Part shown: piece by piece, positions 36,192 to 45,171 of the stretch
How the letters are laid out: every line of letters begins with the position of its first letter
How positions within the stretch are numbered: position 1 is the stretch's first letter
Assembly (NCBI RefSeq): GCF_900167975.1
Contig: NZ_FUZU01000004.1
Location: 744,001-808,000, forward strand
Direction: 5' to 3'
Source: Ohtaekwangia koreensis
GTDB taxonomy: Bacteria; Bacteroidota; Bacteroidia; Cytophagales; Cyclobacteriaceae
Length of the DNA: 64,000 nt
Made by a program: the position numbers and the translations under genes
The notes under the pieces: model-generated
What the model saw: only the letters and a program-made list of their open reading frames with translations
What the model was told of the DNA's origin: nothing
Databases searched by the model: none

Positions 36192-36779
36192 ATGCCATTT
36201 AACGAACGTCTTGACAAAGCCTTCATTACATTTGACGCCTATAATGCCAATGATCCTCATCAAGAAATAGTCAACGGAGAATCTCAACCGAAAGAATTAA
36301 TGTATGGTCAGCGCATGACGGAATGGTTGAATAAGTTTGCTCCGGATGCTCCTGAATATTTACAACTTGCCGCGCGCTGTCAACATATAGGCCGTTGGGA
36401 AATACCACGAAGCTCGTATCCGATGGATAAGAAAGGTTATCTACAATGGCGCAACGCTGAGAAAGTACATCATGCAAAAATCGCTGAGCAAATTCTGCTA
36501 AGCTGTCGCTATGATACTGATACTATAGAAAAAGTAAAATTTCTTTTGTTGAAGAAAGAGCTTAAGACAAATCCGGATACGCAATTGCTGGAAGATGTAA
36601 TATGTCTTGTCTTCATTCAATATTACCTGGAAGACTTTGCATCACTACATGACGATGCTAAGGTGGTTGATATTCTTCAGAAGACTTTGAAAAAAATGTC
36701 TGCCCGGGCAATTACCGAAGCTGGTAAAATTCCGGTCTCCACAAAAGTGGGAACATTAATTGCCCAGGCAGTAGGATAA
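36192..36779 (+). CDS. DUF4202 family protein
   Basis: The 195-residue cytosolic protein matches DUF4202: MPFNERLDKAFITFDAYNAND, QRMTEWLNKFAPDAPEYLQL, AARCQHIGRWEIPRSSYPMDKKGYLQWR and DVICLVFIQYYLEDFA. The Q-H-I-G-R-W and Y-P-M-D-K-K pattern resembles a helical HD-like hydrolase core. It follows cobA by 115 bp on the same strand. From memory, DUF4202 often accompanies nitrite reductase and siroheme genes, so a role in nitrite assimilation is plausible. Its biochemical function is unknown. Confidence 0.85.
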   Translation: MPFNERLDKAFITFDAYNANDPHQEIVNGESQPKELMYGQRMTEWLNKFAPDAPEYLQLAARCQHIGRWEIPRSSYPMDKKGYLQWRNAEKVHHAKIAEQILLSCRYDTDTIEKVKFLLLKKELKTNPDTQLLEDVICLVFIQYYLEDFASLHDDAKVVDILQKTLKKMSARAITEAGKIPVSTKVGTLIAQAVG

Positions 36780-36824
36780 TATAGCGGGCTATATTTCCTT
36801 ATTGAACATCGCGCGATGTTTTTT
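36778..36824 (+). terminator. Probable terminator after DUF4202 gene
   Basis: Two small hairpins occur: AATATAG/CTATATT at 36778-36795, and AACATC-GCGC-GATGTT at 36805-36820 followed by TTTT. The second overlaps the 3' end of the convergent gene. Confidence 0.5.
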
Positions 36825-37173
36825 CCTTAACCAATTTTCCATTCTTATCAAAACGATATAGTCTTGTTTTGAGTGGATCCTGGAATTCAAGTAAATATCC
36901 GCTGCCTGACTTTTCTTTATATAGTCTTGCATTCTCCCAACCTTTATACGTATCCTCTGATAGTGTTTTGCGTAATTCAGCGGGAACATCTTTATGTTTT
37001 ATCTCCACCATATCTTTCCCATATGCCGCCTGTGATGGAACATTATCGGGAGCAGGATCACCCTGTTTGATGGGATCGCGTACAGAATCGGCTCTTGGTA
37101 CAGGAGCTTGTGCCTGTGCAGAAGCAATGCTAAAAACGATAGCACCGCAGAAAAGTAATATGAATTTGTTCAT
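36799..37173 (-). CDS. Small secreted hypothetical protein
   Basis: The 124-residue protein starts with a signal peptide (MNKFILLFCGAIVFSIASAQA). A low-complexity Pro-rich linker follows, then a beta-rich domain (DMVEIKHKDVPAELRKTLSEDTYK, SGYLLEFQDPLKTRLYRFDK split here for length). It resembles small periplasmic proteins with BLIP/PepSY-like folds common in Bacteroidota. No function can be assigned. Confidence 0.75.
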   Translation of the reverse strand: MNKFILLFCGAIVFSIASAQAQAPVPRADSVRDPIKQGDPAPDNVPSQAAYGKDMVEIKHKDVPAELRKTLSEDTYKGWENARLYKEKSGSGYLLEFQDPLKTRLYRFDKNGKLVKEKTSRDVQ

Positions 37174-37427
37174 AATAATATGCTTTAGTATATACCATAA
37201 ACACCTAAAACTGTGCCGCTACAAATTCGTAAACCTACCCTTTCGCAACGGGTGGGATGTAGATTTTTATACTCAGGCGACAACTAACCGTTGGAACAAT
37301 ACAATAAGTGCCCTTGATAAGTAAAGGCAGTAGAGGCGAGATGAAAATATTAAGGAAGGATAAATTGTATCCCGAAAAGCGAACGGCTTGATCTAAGTCA
37401 ATAGAACTATATATCACGTATCGCCAT
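37174..37427. other. Gene-free stretch between the small secreted protein and the isomerase gene
   Basis: This AT-rich stretch of about 250 bp holds the promoter of the minus-strand gene at 36799. The words GATGTAGATTTTTATACT near 37257 resemble GGTGTAGATTTTATACT before the FecR-SusC gap at 50727, but the shared word is short. No gene or RNA was recognised. Confidence 0.4.
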
Positions 37428-37465
37428 AAAAAAAGAAAGCCCTGCCAGATAGTATCCGACAGGGC
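37428..37465 (-). terminator. Intrinsic terminator of the 50.6-37.5 kb gene cluster
   Basis: A hairpin with outer stem GCCCTG/CAGGGC and inner GATA/TATC lies at 37439-37465. On the minus strand it is followed by TTTCTTTTTTT. It closes the gene string ending at 37484. Confidence 0.85.
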
Positions 37466-37483
37466 CTTTTCAGCATGATATAA

Positions 37484-38374
37484 TTACGCTACATCACAAA
37501 TCAATACTCCTTGTTTCAACGAAGCAATTTTGTCTTCACGCTTTGGTATAAATTCCTGTGCTACGTAACCTTTGAAGCCTGTTTCAACAATAGCTTTCAT
37601 AATGGCAGGATAATTCAATTCCTGTGTCTCATCGATTTCATTGCGACCTGGTACACCTCCGGTGTGATAATGTGATATATACTTGTTGAATTTACGGATA
37701 GTAGCAATTACGTCACCTTCCATAATCTGCATGTGATATATATCATACAGCAGCTTGAAACTATCCGAACCTACTTTATCGCACAACGCAGCACCCCATG
37801 CAGTGTGATCGCACTGGTAATCATGGTGGTCTACTTTGCTGTTCAGCAATTCCATTGACATGGTCACTTTATACTTCTCGGCAATTGGCATGAGGCGTTT
37901 CAAACCAATCGCACAATTCTCAATTCCTTTTTCATCATCCAATCCATTCCGATTACCGGAGAAACAAATGATCTGATTTAAACCAGCCGCAGCTGCTTTC
38001 GGAATTATATCGGTATAGCTTTTTACGAGTTCATCGTGTAAAGCAGGGTTGTTAAATCCTTCTGTAATTCCTTTACCTGCTCCCCATGGCATCGCAGAAG
38101 TCAATCCGTATTTTTTTAGGATCGGCCATTCTTCAGGTCCTGTCAACTCTATAGAGGACAGCCCTATATTTTTTGCGGCTTTGCAAAGATCTTCCAAGGG
38201 AATACTGCTATAGCACCAGCGACATGCAGAGTGATTTACTTTTCCTTTCAGGTTTCCTTCCAGTGCCGCTTCGGCTGCTGAAAGACGATGTGAAAGTGAC
38301 AGGCCTGCTGCCGCCACCGCTGCTGATCCGGCTATTTTCATAATGGCGCTTCTGCGTGATGATTTTTGACTCAT
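37484..38374 (-). CDS. Exported hydroxypyruvate-isomerase-like TIM-barrel protein
   Basis: The 296-residue protein begins with a twin-arginine-type signal (SRRSAIMKIAGSAAVAAAG). An AP-endonuclease-2/xylose-isomerase-like barrel follows: SSIELTGPEEWPILKKYGL, LELLNSKVDHHDY (SMELLNSKVDH), LLYDIYHMQIMEGD, YHTGGVPGRNEID and VAQEFIP. The E-D-H-E metal sites of the Hyi family are visible. Related proteins isomerise hydroxypyruvate or ketosugars. As the last gene of the SusCD/VCBS/ThuA cluster it may process a sugar acid in the periplasm; that is inference. Confidence 0.85.
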   Translation of the reverse strand: MSQKSSRRSAIMKIAGSAAVAAAGLSLSHRLSAAEAALEGNLKGKVNHSACRWCYSSIPLEDLCKAAKNIGLSSIELTGPEEWPILKKYGLTSAMPWGAGKGITEGFNNPALHDELVKSYTDIIPKAAAAGLNQIICFSGNRNGLDDEKGIENCAIGLKRLMPIAEKYKVTMSMELLNSKVDHHDYQCDHTAWGAALCDKVGSDSFKLLYDIYHMQIMEGDVIATIRKFNKYISHYHTGGVPGRNEIDETQELNYPAIMKAIVETGFKGYVAQEFIPKREDKIASLKQGVLICDVA

Positions 38375-38401
38375 ATCCTTGATGGTTAAAGTTCGGTAAG
38401 T

Positions 38402-41400
38402 TTATCGTTTAAATTCTATCCAGTCAACTGAAAACATGTGCTGATTTGGCTTCTGATCTTTTTTGAACACAAAGTAAAGATCGTTCTTTCCTCCGGGATC
38501 TTGTATAGGTGTACTGATTTCTTTATACGTTTCCCAATCTCCTGTTGCGGTATAATTCAGCGTGCTTATAATCGGACCCTTTGGTGAATTAACATGCACT
38601 TCAATTGTCGCGCCAACTTGTTTGGAAGAGTAACGATACGTAAGCTGCTTTATTCCTTTCAGATCGATTTGATTGAAAGCAAAGTATGATTTATGATGAA
38701 TGCTTCCCAGGAAATTATCATCACTGTTAATGTTGCGCAAACGATCAGCGTCTTCGGCTTGTACGCGTGCCGGTCGCAGAATCAACGCATCGCTTCCGGA
38801 TAACGGCACTGCATCTCCTCCCTTATCAGTATATACTGCGTTCAGCGCATAACGGCCTCGCGCATCTTTACTCTTGTGTTCTTTAAAAGCTACCGTTCCG
38901 GATTCCGGAAGACTAACAACTTCCTTCTTATCATTCAGTGAGAGAACATAGCGAACAATAGCCGATGCATCTTCTTTGGAAAGTTGAGGATGTGCATTCA
39001 TCGCATGATCGCCCCATACACCACCGCCTCCGGCTATAACTTTGCTCGCCAGTTTTACGACTGCTTTTTCTTTATCGGATTCATATTTCTTTGCCACCTC
39101 TATAAATGCGGGTCCTACTGATTTTCCATTGATCTGGTGACACGCTTTGCAATCACTTCCCTCCATTAACGATTTACCAAGATTGAAAGAAGAGATCTGC
39201 TGATGTCCTATTTCTTTGCCTGCATTTGGAAGATACTTGAGTGCGATTGATACATTCGCAGAATCTATAGCTTTATCTTCATTGTCGTGGATGGATACTT
39301 TATAGTGAAGTGGTGCATCGTCAAAAAAGAATGTAGTGTTATCTAATGTGGTTACAGCTACAGTCGGTATTGTATTTCCTACTTTGATGGAGAGTGTATC
39401 GGTGTCGGATTTTCCGGACGGATCAGTAACTTTTAAAGTCACTTTGAAAACACCGTTCTTTTCAAAGGTATATACCGGGTTCGCTTCTTCTATTGTCTTT
39501 CCATCGATTAACCATTCATAAGTAAGTTCGTCATCATCGAAATCAACACTGGATTTACTGTTGAAGTTTACTTTGAGTGGAGCAAGTCCTACCGTATCTC
39601 TTGTAGCTATACGTGCATAAGGCTTACGATTACCACCATTGTAGTCGATACGGACAAGTCGGGCATCTACGTTATCAATACCATATACTGAACCATACTC
39701 TAACATATAGAACGATCCGTTCGGGCCAACTTCCATATCTATAGGCCTTCTGAAATCACCGGTGGAAGGCATAAACGGTTCCATGCGTTTAAAATTATAC
39801 TCATCATCCAGGCGCACGATATATACCCAGTTACGCATCCAGTCATAAATGAATAAGCTCTTGTCGAAATACTCCGGAAATTTAGTAGTCGAAGAAAGAT
39901 CATCATTATAATGATATACAGGACCTGCCATGGCACTTCGTCCACCGGTACCTACATCTGGAAATTCATTCGACTTATCATACGGATACCAGATCATGGC
40001 CTTCTGCGCAGACGGAAGATTCTTTGCACCGGTATTATTCGGAGATGTATTCATCGGAGCATTCGGGTCGAAAAGTATACCTACCGACTTCGTTGCAAAG
40101 TCAAACTCCGGATATGGTTTGTTATCGCCTACAAAGTATGGCCATCCGTAGTTACCCGGCTTCTTTGCCTGGTTGATCTCATCATAACCGCGCGGACCTT
40201 TTGCTCCGTCCTTTCCGGAATCCGGGCCGATCTCTCCCCAATATACTATAGATGTAGCAGGATCAACGGAGATACGATATGGATTTCTGCAGCCCATCGC
40301 ATAGATCTCTGGTCGTGTCTGCGGTGTTCCTTTTGGAAACAAATTACCCTCCGGTATAGTATAGGTTCCATTTTCTTCCGGGTGGATTTTCAGGATCTTT
40401 CCACGTAAATCATTTGTATTGGCAGCAGAGCGTTGCGCATCGTATGTAATGCGTCCTGGAATTTCGTCTATTGGAGCAAAACCATCGGAAGCAAAAGGAA
40501 CAGTGTTATCTCCGGTAGATATATACAGGTTCCGGTCCTTATCCCACGCCAGTGATCCGCCAGTGTGCGCACTCACTTCAAGTTCCAGTGGAATTTCGAT
40601 CAGCACCTTTTCTGATTTCAGATCGAGTACGTTGTCTTTACTGATTTTAAAGCGCGATACATTTTGATGTGCCGGCAACGTATTGGGAGTATAGAAAAAG
40701 TATATATAGTTATTTTCAGCATACTCCAGGTCGAGCGTAAGTCCGAGCAGCCCGTTGCCGAAGCCTTCCTTCGTATCCGGCATTACCGGAAATTGATAGA
40801 GGAGTTTAGTCGTGTTATCAGTAGGTTGGTATACATAGAACTTACCCGTACGTTCTGCAAAGAATACCCTGCCATCCGGTGCTATCGCGAGCTCCATCGG
40901 TTCGTTCAGATCGTTTGACAAGATCGTTTTCGTAAAACGGTTTTCCTCTGGAGATTTAACAGCATATGCCTTTGCATAATCCAGCTTGATGTTGGCGCCC
41001 ATCGCATATTTTATACCACCGAGAAGATGCTTGAGAAATAATGGTTCGCTAAAGCTTTCATTGGTATGTCCACCTCCGGTATAGAAGGAACGTCCGCCAT
41101 CATAATCATGATACCATGCGATGGGATGGTCAGCACCATTTTCTCCGCCTTCATACGTTTCTTCATCAAGCTTCATCAATGTTTTTATGCCACCGAAAAT
41201 ACTTCTGTAATTATACCATTCATCGGTGCGCTCCCAGCGAAGCGGTAGCCCCTTCGTTGCGAGGTGTGTTGTATCGATTACATCGATCGTTGCACTACGT
41301 ACATTGGGATTACCGGGATGATTTAAGAAATAGGCACCCACCAGTTTATTATACCAGGGCCATTCATATTCTGTATCCGCGGCAGCGTGAATACCAACGT

Positions 41401-41737
41401 ATCCCCCACCCGCCTGGATATAGCGCTCGAATGCTACCTGCTGATCCGCATTTAATACATTGCCTGTAGTACTTAAAAATACAACCGCTTTATACTTCTT
41501 TAACTGGTCATCGGTAAAGTAATGCGCATCCCTGGTTGTATCGACTTCAAAACCATTTTCAGTTCCAAGCTTTTGCAGGGCCGCAACACCGGCCGGTATA
41601 GATTCGTGATGCCAACCTGCTGTTTTGGTGAAGACGAGAATGCGTGGACCGGAAGAATCTTCGCATGCACTTAACCACAATGTTATACCTGCCATTAAAA
41701 CCAGGGCAAGACTTTTCCGAACGAATGTTTTTATCAT
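38402..41737 (-). CDS. ThuA - PQQ-type sugar dehydrogenase - PKD - cytochrome c - CBM fusion lipoprotein
   Basis: The 1111-residue protein has a lipoprotein signal (LWLSAC). A ThuA domain is at about 30-240 (ILVFTKTAGWHHESIPAG, GYVGIHAAADTEYEW). A six-bladed GSDH/sorbosone-dehydrogenase propeller is at about 260-690 (LNEPMELAIAPDGRVFFAER, EIYAMGCRNPYRISVDP). A PKD domain is near 705-790, a cytochrome c with CKACH near 865-945, and a CBM6-like C terminus. It could oxidise a sugar and pass electrons to its own haem in the periplasm or on the cell surface. Related fusions occur in Bacteroidota. It lies between the VCBS lipoprotein and the TIM-barrel genes, 27 bp before the latter. Confidence 0.88.
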   Translation of the reverse strand: MIKTFVRKSLALVLMAGITLWLSACEDSSGPRILVFTKTAGWHHESIPAGVAALQKLGTENGFEVDTTRDAHYFTDDQLKKYKAVVFLSTTGNVLNADQQVAFERYIQAGGGYVGIHAAADTEYEWPWYNKLVGAYFLNHPGNPNVRSATIDVIDTTHLATKGLPLRWERTDEWYNYRSIFGGIKTLMKLDEETYEGGENGADHPIAWYHDYDGGRSFYTGGGHTNESFSEPLFLKHLLGGIKYAMGANIKLDYAKAYAVKSPEENRFTKTILSNDLNEPMELAIAPDGRVFFAERTGKFYVYQPTDNTTKLLYQFPVMPDTKEGFGNGLLGLTLDLEYAENNYIYFFYTPNTLPAHQNVSRFKISKDNVLDLKSEKVLIEIPLELEVSAHTGGSLAWDKDRNLYISTGDNTVPFASDGFAPIDEIPGRITYDAQRSAANTNDLRGKILKIHPEENGTYTIPEGNLFPKGTPQTRPEIYAMGCRNPYRISVDPATSIVYWGEIGPDSGKDGAKGPRGYDEINQAKKPGNYGWPYFVGDNKPYPEFDFATKSVGILFDPNAPMNTSPNNTGAKNLPSAQKAMIWYPYDKSNEFPDVGTGGRSAMAGPVYHYNDDLSSTTKFPEYFDKSLFIYDWMRNWVYIVRLDDEYNFKRMEPFMPSTGDFRRPIDMEVGPNGSFYMLEYGSVYGIDNVDARLVRIDYNGGNRKPYARIATRDTVGLAPLKVNFNSKSSVDFDDDELTYEWLIDGKTIEEANPVYTFEKNGVFKVTLKVTDPSGKSDTDTLSIKVGNTIPTVAVTTLDNTTFFFDDAPLHYKVSIHDNEDKAIDSANVSIALKYLPNAGKEIGHQQISSFNLGKSLMEGSDCKACHQINGKSVGPAFIEVAKKYESDKEKAVVKLASKVIAGGGGVWGDHAMNAHPQLSKEDASAIVRYVLSLNDKKEVVSLPESGTVAFKEHKSKDARGRYALNAVYTDKGGDAVPLSGSDALILRPARVQAEDADRLRNINSDDNFLGSIHHKSYFAFNQIDLKGIKQLTYRYSSKQVGATIEVHVNSPKGPIISTLNYTATGDWETYKEISTPIQDPGGKNDLYFVFKKDQKPNQHMFSVDWIEFKR

Positions 41738-41760
41738 TTTAAATTTCCCGGGATTATTAA

Positions 41761-44700
41761 CTATTTATAGGTATATGACTTTACCTGACCTTGATTTATG
41801 CCAAAGAGTATTTTTTTATCCATCACCATTGAACTCCTGACATCTCCAATAAGCTTAAGACCTGATTGCTGTTGCGTAACATATTTAAAATTACCGTTGC
41901 CATCACCTTCAAGAAGTATTCCATGGTTCGCATCGTACTTACCAAACTTCAGGCGTGCGTGCTGTATATTTCCTCCTAAAATTAAATCATCTTTTCCATC
42001 ATGATTGTAATCCAACTGCATAATTACATAAACGGGAGATACCTGCGCTTCGACCGGCAACGTTTTTTTATGAAATTTTCCTTGTGCATCGCTTAGAAAA
42101 AGAGTGGTACGAAGACAATTCGCTGAAAGTTTGCTAACCCCGTTAAGCTCTTCGGGTGTAAAAATATCTTGCAACGTAGCATCAGCATAACTTTTATAGT
42201 CGGGGAAACGCTTTCGCTTCGAGCCGATTTGTTCCAGCAATTCATCGCGGGTAACATACGTATAACTCTTGCCTTGTATGAATGTGCAAAGAATTGGATC
42301 CACTGAACCGTTGTTGTCGAAATCCTTGAAATATAGTTCAGCGGGCTCGGCATCGCTTACTTTACATTGTGTATTTAGTCCGGTGTTACCCACGATGAGA
42401 TCAGTCTTTCCATCCTGATTAAAATCACCGGTGAGAATTTTATTCCACCAACCTCGATATTTCTGGGAGAAGTAATCCGAAGTCTTCTCAATAAATTTTC
42501 CGTTCTCTTGTATCCATACTGTAACCGGCATCCACTCCCCTATTACGATGAGATCATTTTTCCCATCACCATTCAAATCCGTAAATGCCGCATCGGTAAC
42601 CATTCCTATAGTTTGCAAAGCAGGAGCAAGCGTAGCGATGGCATCTTTGAAGTTTCCTTTGCCGTCATTGATCAATATATAGCTGGATGGAGTTTCAGGA
42701 TACCTTCCGGGAATCACGCGACTCCCTACAAATAAATCCGGATAGCCATCACCGTTAACATCGCTAACACGAACACAGCTTTTGCTTGTACGCATCGGGG
42801 GTAAAGCGTCTGTATTTTTCTTGAAATTACCTTTGCCGTCATTGATATATAGTCTGTCTTGCAGGGCTTCATCTTCTGGCATAAAATTATGATAGCCTCC
42901 GCTGCATACATACAGGTCGGTATAGCCGTCTTTATTTACATCGGCAAATACTGCATCGGTATCATCGTTTTTCTTGTCAGCTTCAAACGCTGGCTGGTTT
43001 TTGCGAACAAACTGCCCGTTCTTCTGCTGAAGAAATAATTCGCCTGCCTGGTTTACACCTCCACCGGCATATATATCTTCCAATCTATCACCGTTTACAT
43101 CGCCTTTCGCCAGGCATGGTCCTGAGAAGGACATGGGATTTACCATCAGCGGTTGTCGCTTAAAATCATTTACGCGCTCTTGCTCGTGAGCAAAGGGCAA
43201 TATTGCTTTCTCTGTAAAGACTGGTCCTGGCGTTCGCGAGGGTATATATTTACTATCCGCATCGATCTCCCTTACAGTAATGAGTTGATCGGACTTTATA
43301 TTCTTAATTTTTTGTTGCTTTCCGGAAAGCCAAATGATTTGCATTGAATCGATGTTGGCTTCTTTGCCCAGGCCAACATGCAAGGTGGGAGACACACTGG
43401 ATTGATAACCACGGGATGGCATTTGCTCCAGGGTCTGTTTCGCGCCTTTTACATGCACTATAATTTTTGTGCCCAGGCCAACTGTATTTTTACCAGCTCC
43501 TTCCAGTTTTATTTTGAGATAATGATGTTGTGATTTTTTATTCGTTTCATTCTGGTAAATAAAAGCCGGGGCGTTGATGTTATTTACAACGAGATCAAGA
43601 TCCCCATCGTTGTCCAAATCAGAATAGGCTGCACCATTGCTGTTGGATGTATTCGTAAAGCCCCAGGCTGTATTTGCTTTCGTAAAGGAGAGATCGCCAT
43701 TGCTCCTAAATATATAGTTTGTAAGATTTGATGCCGGTATTTTATGAACGAGCTCCAGCACATCCTCCCGCATCAACCTTCCTTTTTGTTGTACATAGTT
43801 ATCCATATACTTTACGAAATCCATGTTGGTAAAATCCCGTAAATAACCGTTGGTTATATAGAGGTCTTTCCATCCGTCATTGTCATAATCGGCAAAGAGC
43901 GCTGCCCAACTCCAGTCTGTATTCGAGACACCAGACAATTGTCCTATCTCAGAAAAAGTACCATTGCCATTATTTAGTTGAAGCATGTTACGCATATACT
44001 GGTAATAAAAACCAATACGTATGTTCAGATCGAACTTGCCATAATTATCGGGCGCCAATAATAATTTTTGCCGGTGATTATCTTCCGGAAGCATATCAAG
44101 TGTAAATATATCGGGTAGCGCATCATTGTTCACATCGGCTATATCATTTCCCATTGAGAAATTAGAAGTATGGCCGATCATGGATTTGAGCTTATCTGTA
44201 AATGTACCGTTACCGTTGTTGATATATAGATAGTCCGGAACGTTGTAATCGTTGGTGATGTAGATGTCTGTCCATCCATCATTATTGAGGTCTGCGAGTC
44301 CGGCCCCCAGCCCATACGTTAGCGCTGTGCTACTAATACCGGACTTTGCCGTAACATCATCGAAATGATTGTTAACGTTCTTAAATAAACGGACTCCGCT
44401 TGCCGGATCTTGTTCCTTTAACATCTGCGCAGTACTCGCTTCATTTAGTACGGGCAGCGCATTGATGTTGTGGTTGAGCAGAAACATGTCCAGGTCACCA
44501 TCACGATCGTAATCAAAAAAATATCCCTGTGTAGAAGTAGAAGGACTGTCCAATCCGTATTTTTTTCCCTCTTCTTTAAATTGAGGGATACCGTTCGCGT
44601 CATTGCCATAATTGATATATAGCTCATTTACTCTGCGTTCGGGCCTGAGGTTTCCGGAGTAACAAATGTATAGATCAAGTTTACCATCGCCATTCACATC

Positions 44701-45090
44701 AGCCATGGTAACACCTGTTTTCCAAGGACCGTTGCGCGTATGTATTCCGGATGGTTGTGTGATCTCTGTGAACTTCATGCCGCCAGCATTCAGATATAGC
44801 TTGTCGGCAGCCATGTTTGCAGTGAAGTATAGATCGTCCAGTCCATCACCATTGATGTCACCGGCCGCTACACCTCCACCGTTGTAAAAATATTCGTAGA
44901 TGAGCACGTTGGTGTTGAACGCTTCTGTGAGCGTGTTACTAAAATCAATATGCGTAACTGCGGGAGGAAGTAATTTAAAAAGTGTTTCTGCCGGAGGTGG
45001 CGCAGAAGGCGTTTCCTGCTTCGGAGAATCTTTGCAACCTGCTGCAAGCAATGCAACGGTCAACAGACTACTGATAAAATAATGCTTCAA
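41761..45090 (-). CDS. VCBS/FG-GAP repeat lipoprotein with UnbV/ASPIC domain
   Basis: The protein has about 1109 residues. I place the start at TTG 45090, which gives MKHYFISSLLTVALLAAGC, a clean lipoprotein signal. The ATG at 45150 lies inside the terminator hairpin of the preceding susD gene. Many Ca-binding FG-GAP repeats follow, such as DINGDGLDDLYF, DVNGDGKLDLY and DYDRDGDLDMF. A UnbV/ASPIC segment is near residue 550 (HVGLGKEANIDSMQIIWLSG). Such surface beta-propeller proteins often accompany SusCD pairs; they probably bind substrate or partner proteins. The start codon choice is moderate in certainty. Confidence 0.88.
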   Translation of the reverse strand: MKHYFISSLLTVALLAAGCKDSPKQETPSAPPPAETLFKLLPPAVTHIDFSNTLTEAFNTNVLIYEYFYNGGGVAAGDINGDGLDDLYFTANMAADKLYLNAGGMKFTEITQPSGIHTRNGPWKTGVTMADVNGDGKLDLYICYSGNLRPERRVNELYINYGNDANGIPQFKEEGKKYGLDSPSTSTQGYFFDYDRDGDLDMFLLNHNINALPVLNEASTAQMLKEQDPASGVRLFKNVNNHFDDVTAKSGISSTALTYGLGAGLADLNNDGWTDIYITNDYNVPDYLYINNGNGTFTDKLKSMIGHTSNFSMGNDIADVNNDALPDIFTLDMLPEDNHRQKLLLAPDNYGKFDLNIRIGFYYQYMRNMLQLNNGNGTFSEIGQLSGVSNTDWSWAALFADYDNDGWKDLYITNGYLRDFTNMDFVKYMDNYVQQKGRLMREDVLELVHKIPASNLTNYIFRSNGDLSFTKANTAWGFTNTSNSNGAAYSDLDNDGDLDLVVNNINAPAFIYQNETNKKSQHHYLKIKLEGAGKNTVGLGTKIIVHVKGAKQTLEQMPSRGYQSSVSPTLHVGLGKEANIDSMQIIWLSGKQQKIKNIKSDQLITVREIDADSKYIPSRTPGPVFTEKAILPFAHEQERVNDFKRQPLMVNPMSFSGPCLAKGDVNGDRLEDIYAGGGVNQAGELFLQQKNGQFVRKNQPAFEADKKNDDTDAVFADVNKDGYTDLYVCSGGYHNFMPEDEALQDRLYINDGKGNFKKNTDALPPMRTSKSCVRVSDVNGDGYPDLFVGSRVIPGRYPETPSSYILINDGKGNFKDAIATLAPALQTIGMVTDAAFTDLNGDGKNDLIVIGEWMPVTVWIQENGKFIEKTSDYFSQKYRGWWNKILTGDFNQDGKTDLIVGNTGLNTQCKVSDAEPAELYFKDFDNNGSVDPILCTFIQGKSYTYVTRDELLEQIGSKRKRFPDYKSYADATLQDIFTPEELNGVSKLSANCLRTTLFLSDAQGKFHKKTLPVEAQVSPVYVIMQLDYNHDGKDDLILGGNIQHARLKFGKYDANHGILLEGDGNGNFKYVTQQQSGLKLIGDVRSSMVMDKKILFGINQGQVKSYTYK

Positions 45091-45116
45091 CGCGGTCAGG
45101 ATATATTTAGAATTTA

Positions 45117-45152
45117 GAAAATCTATGCCGGTGTTTTCAGGCACCAGCATAG
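45117..45152 (-). terminator. Hairpin after the first susD gene
   Basis: CTATGCTGGTG pairs with CACCGGCATAG (one G-T wobble) around an 8-nt loop and is followed by ATTTTCT on the minus strand. It begins about 20 bp after the susD stop, and probably gives partial termination between susD and the VCBS gene. Confidence 0.7.
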
Positions 45153-45171
45153 ACTCTAAATATAGCTTACT

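Noticed and set aside
37250-37270. Similarity of a GTAGATTTTTATACT-like word to one near 50727
   Set aside because: The shared stretch is short and contains the TATA-type words common in this genome; no repeat structure extends it.
41761-45150. ATG at 45150 as the VCBS start
   Set aside because: It lies in the susD terminator stem and spoils an otherwise perfect lipoprotein signal beginning at TTG 45090.
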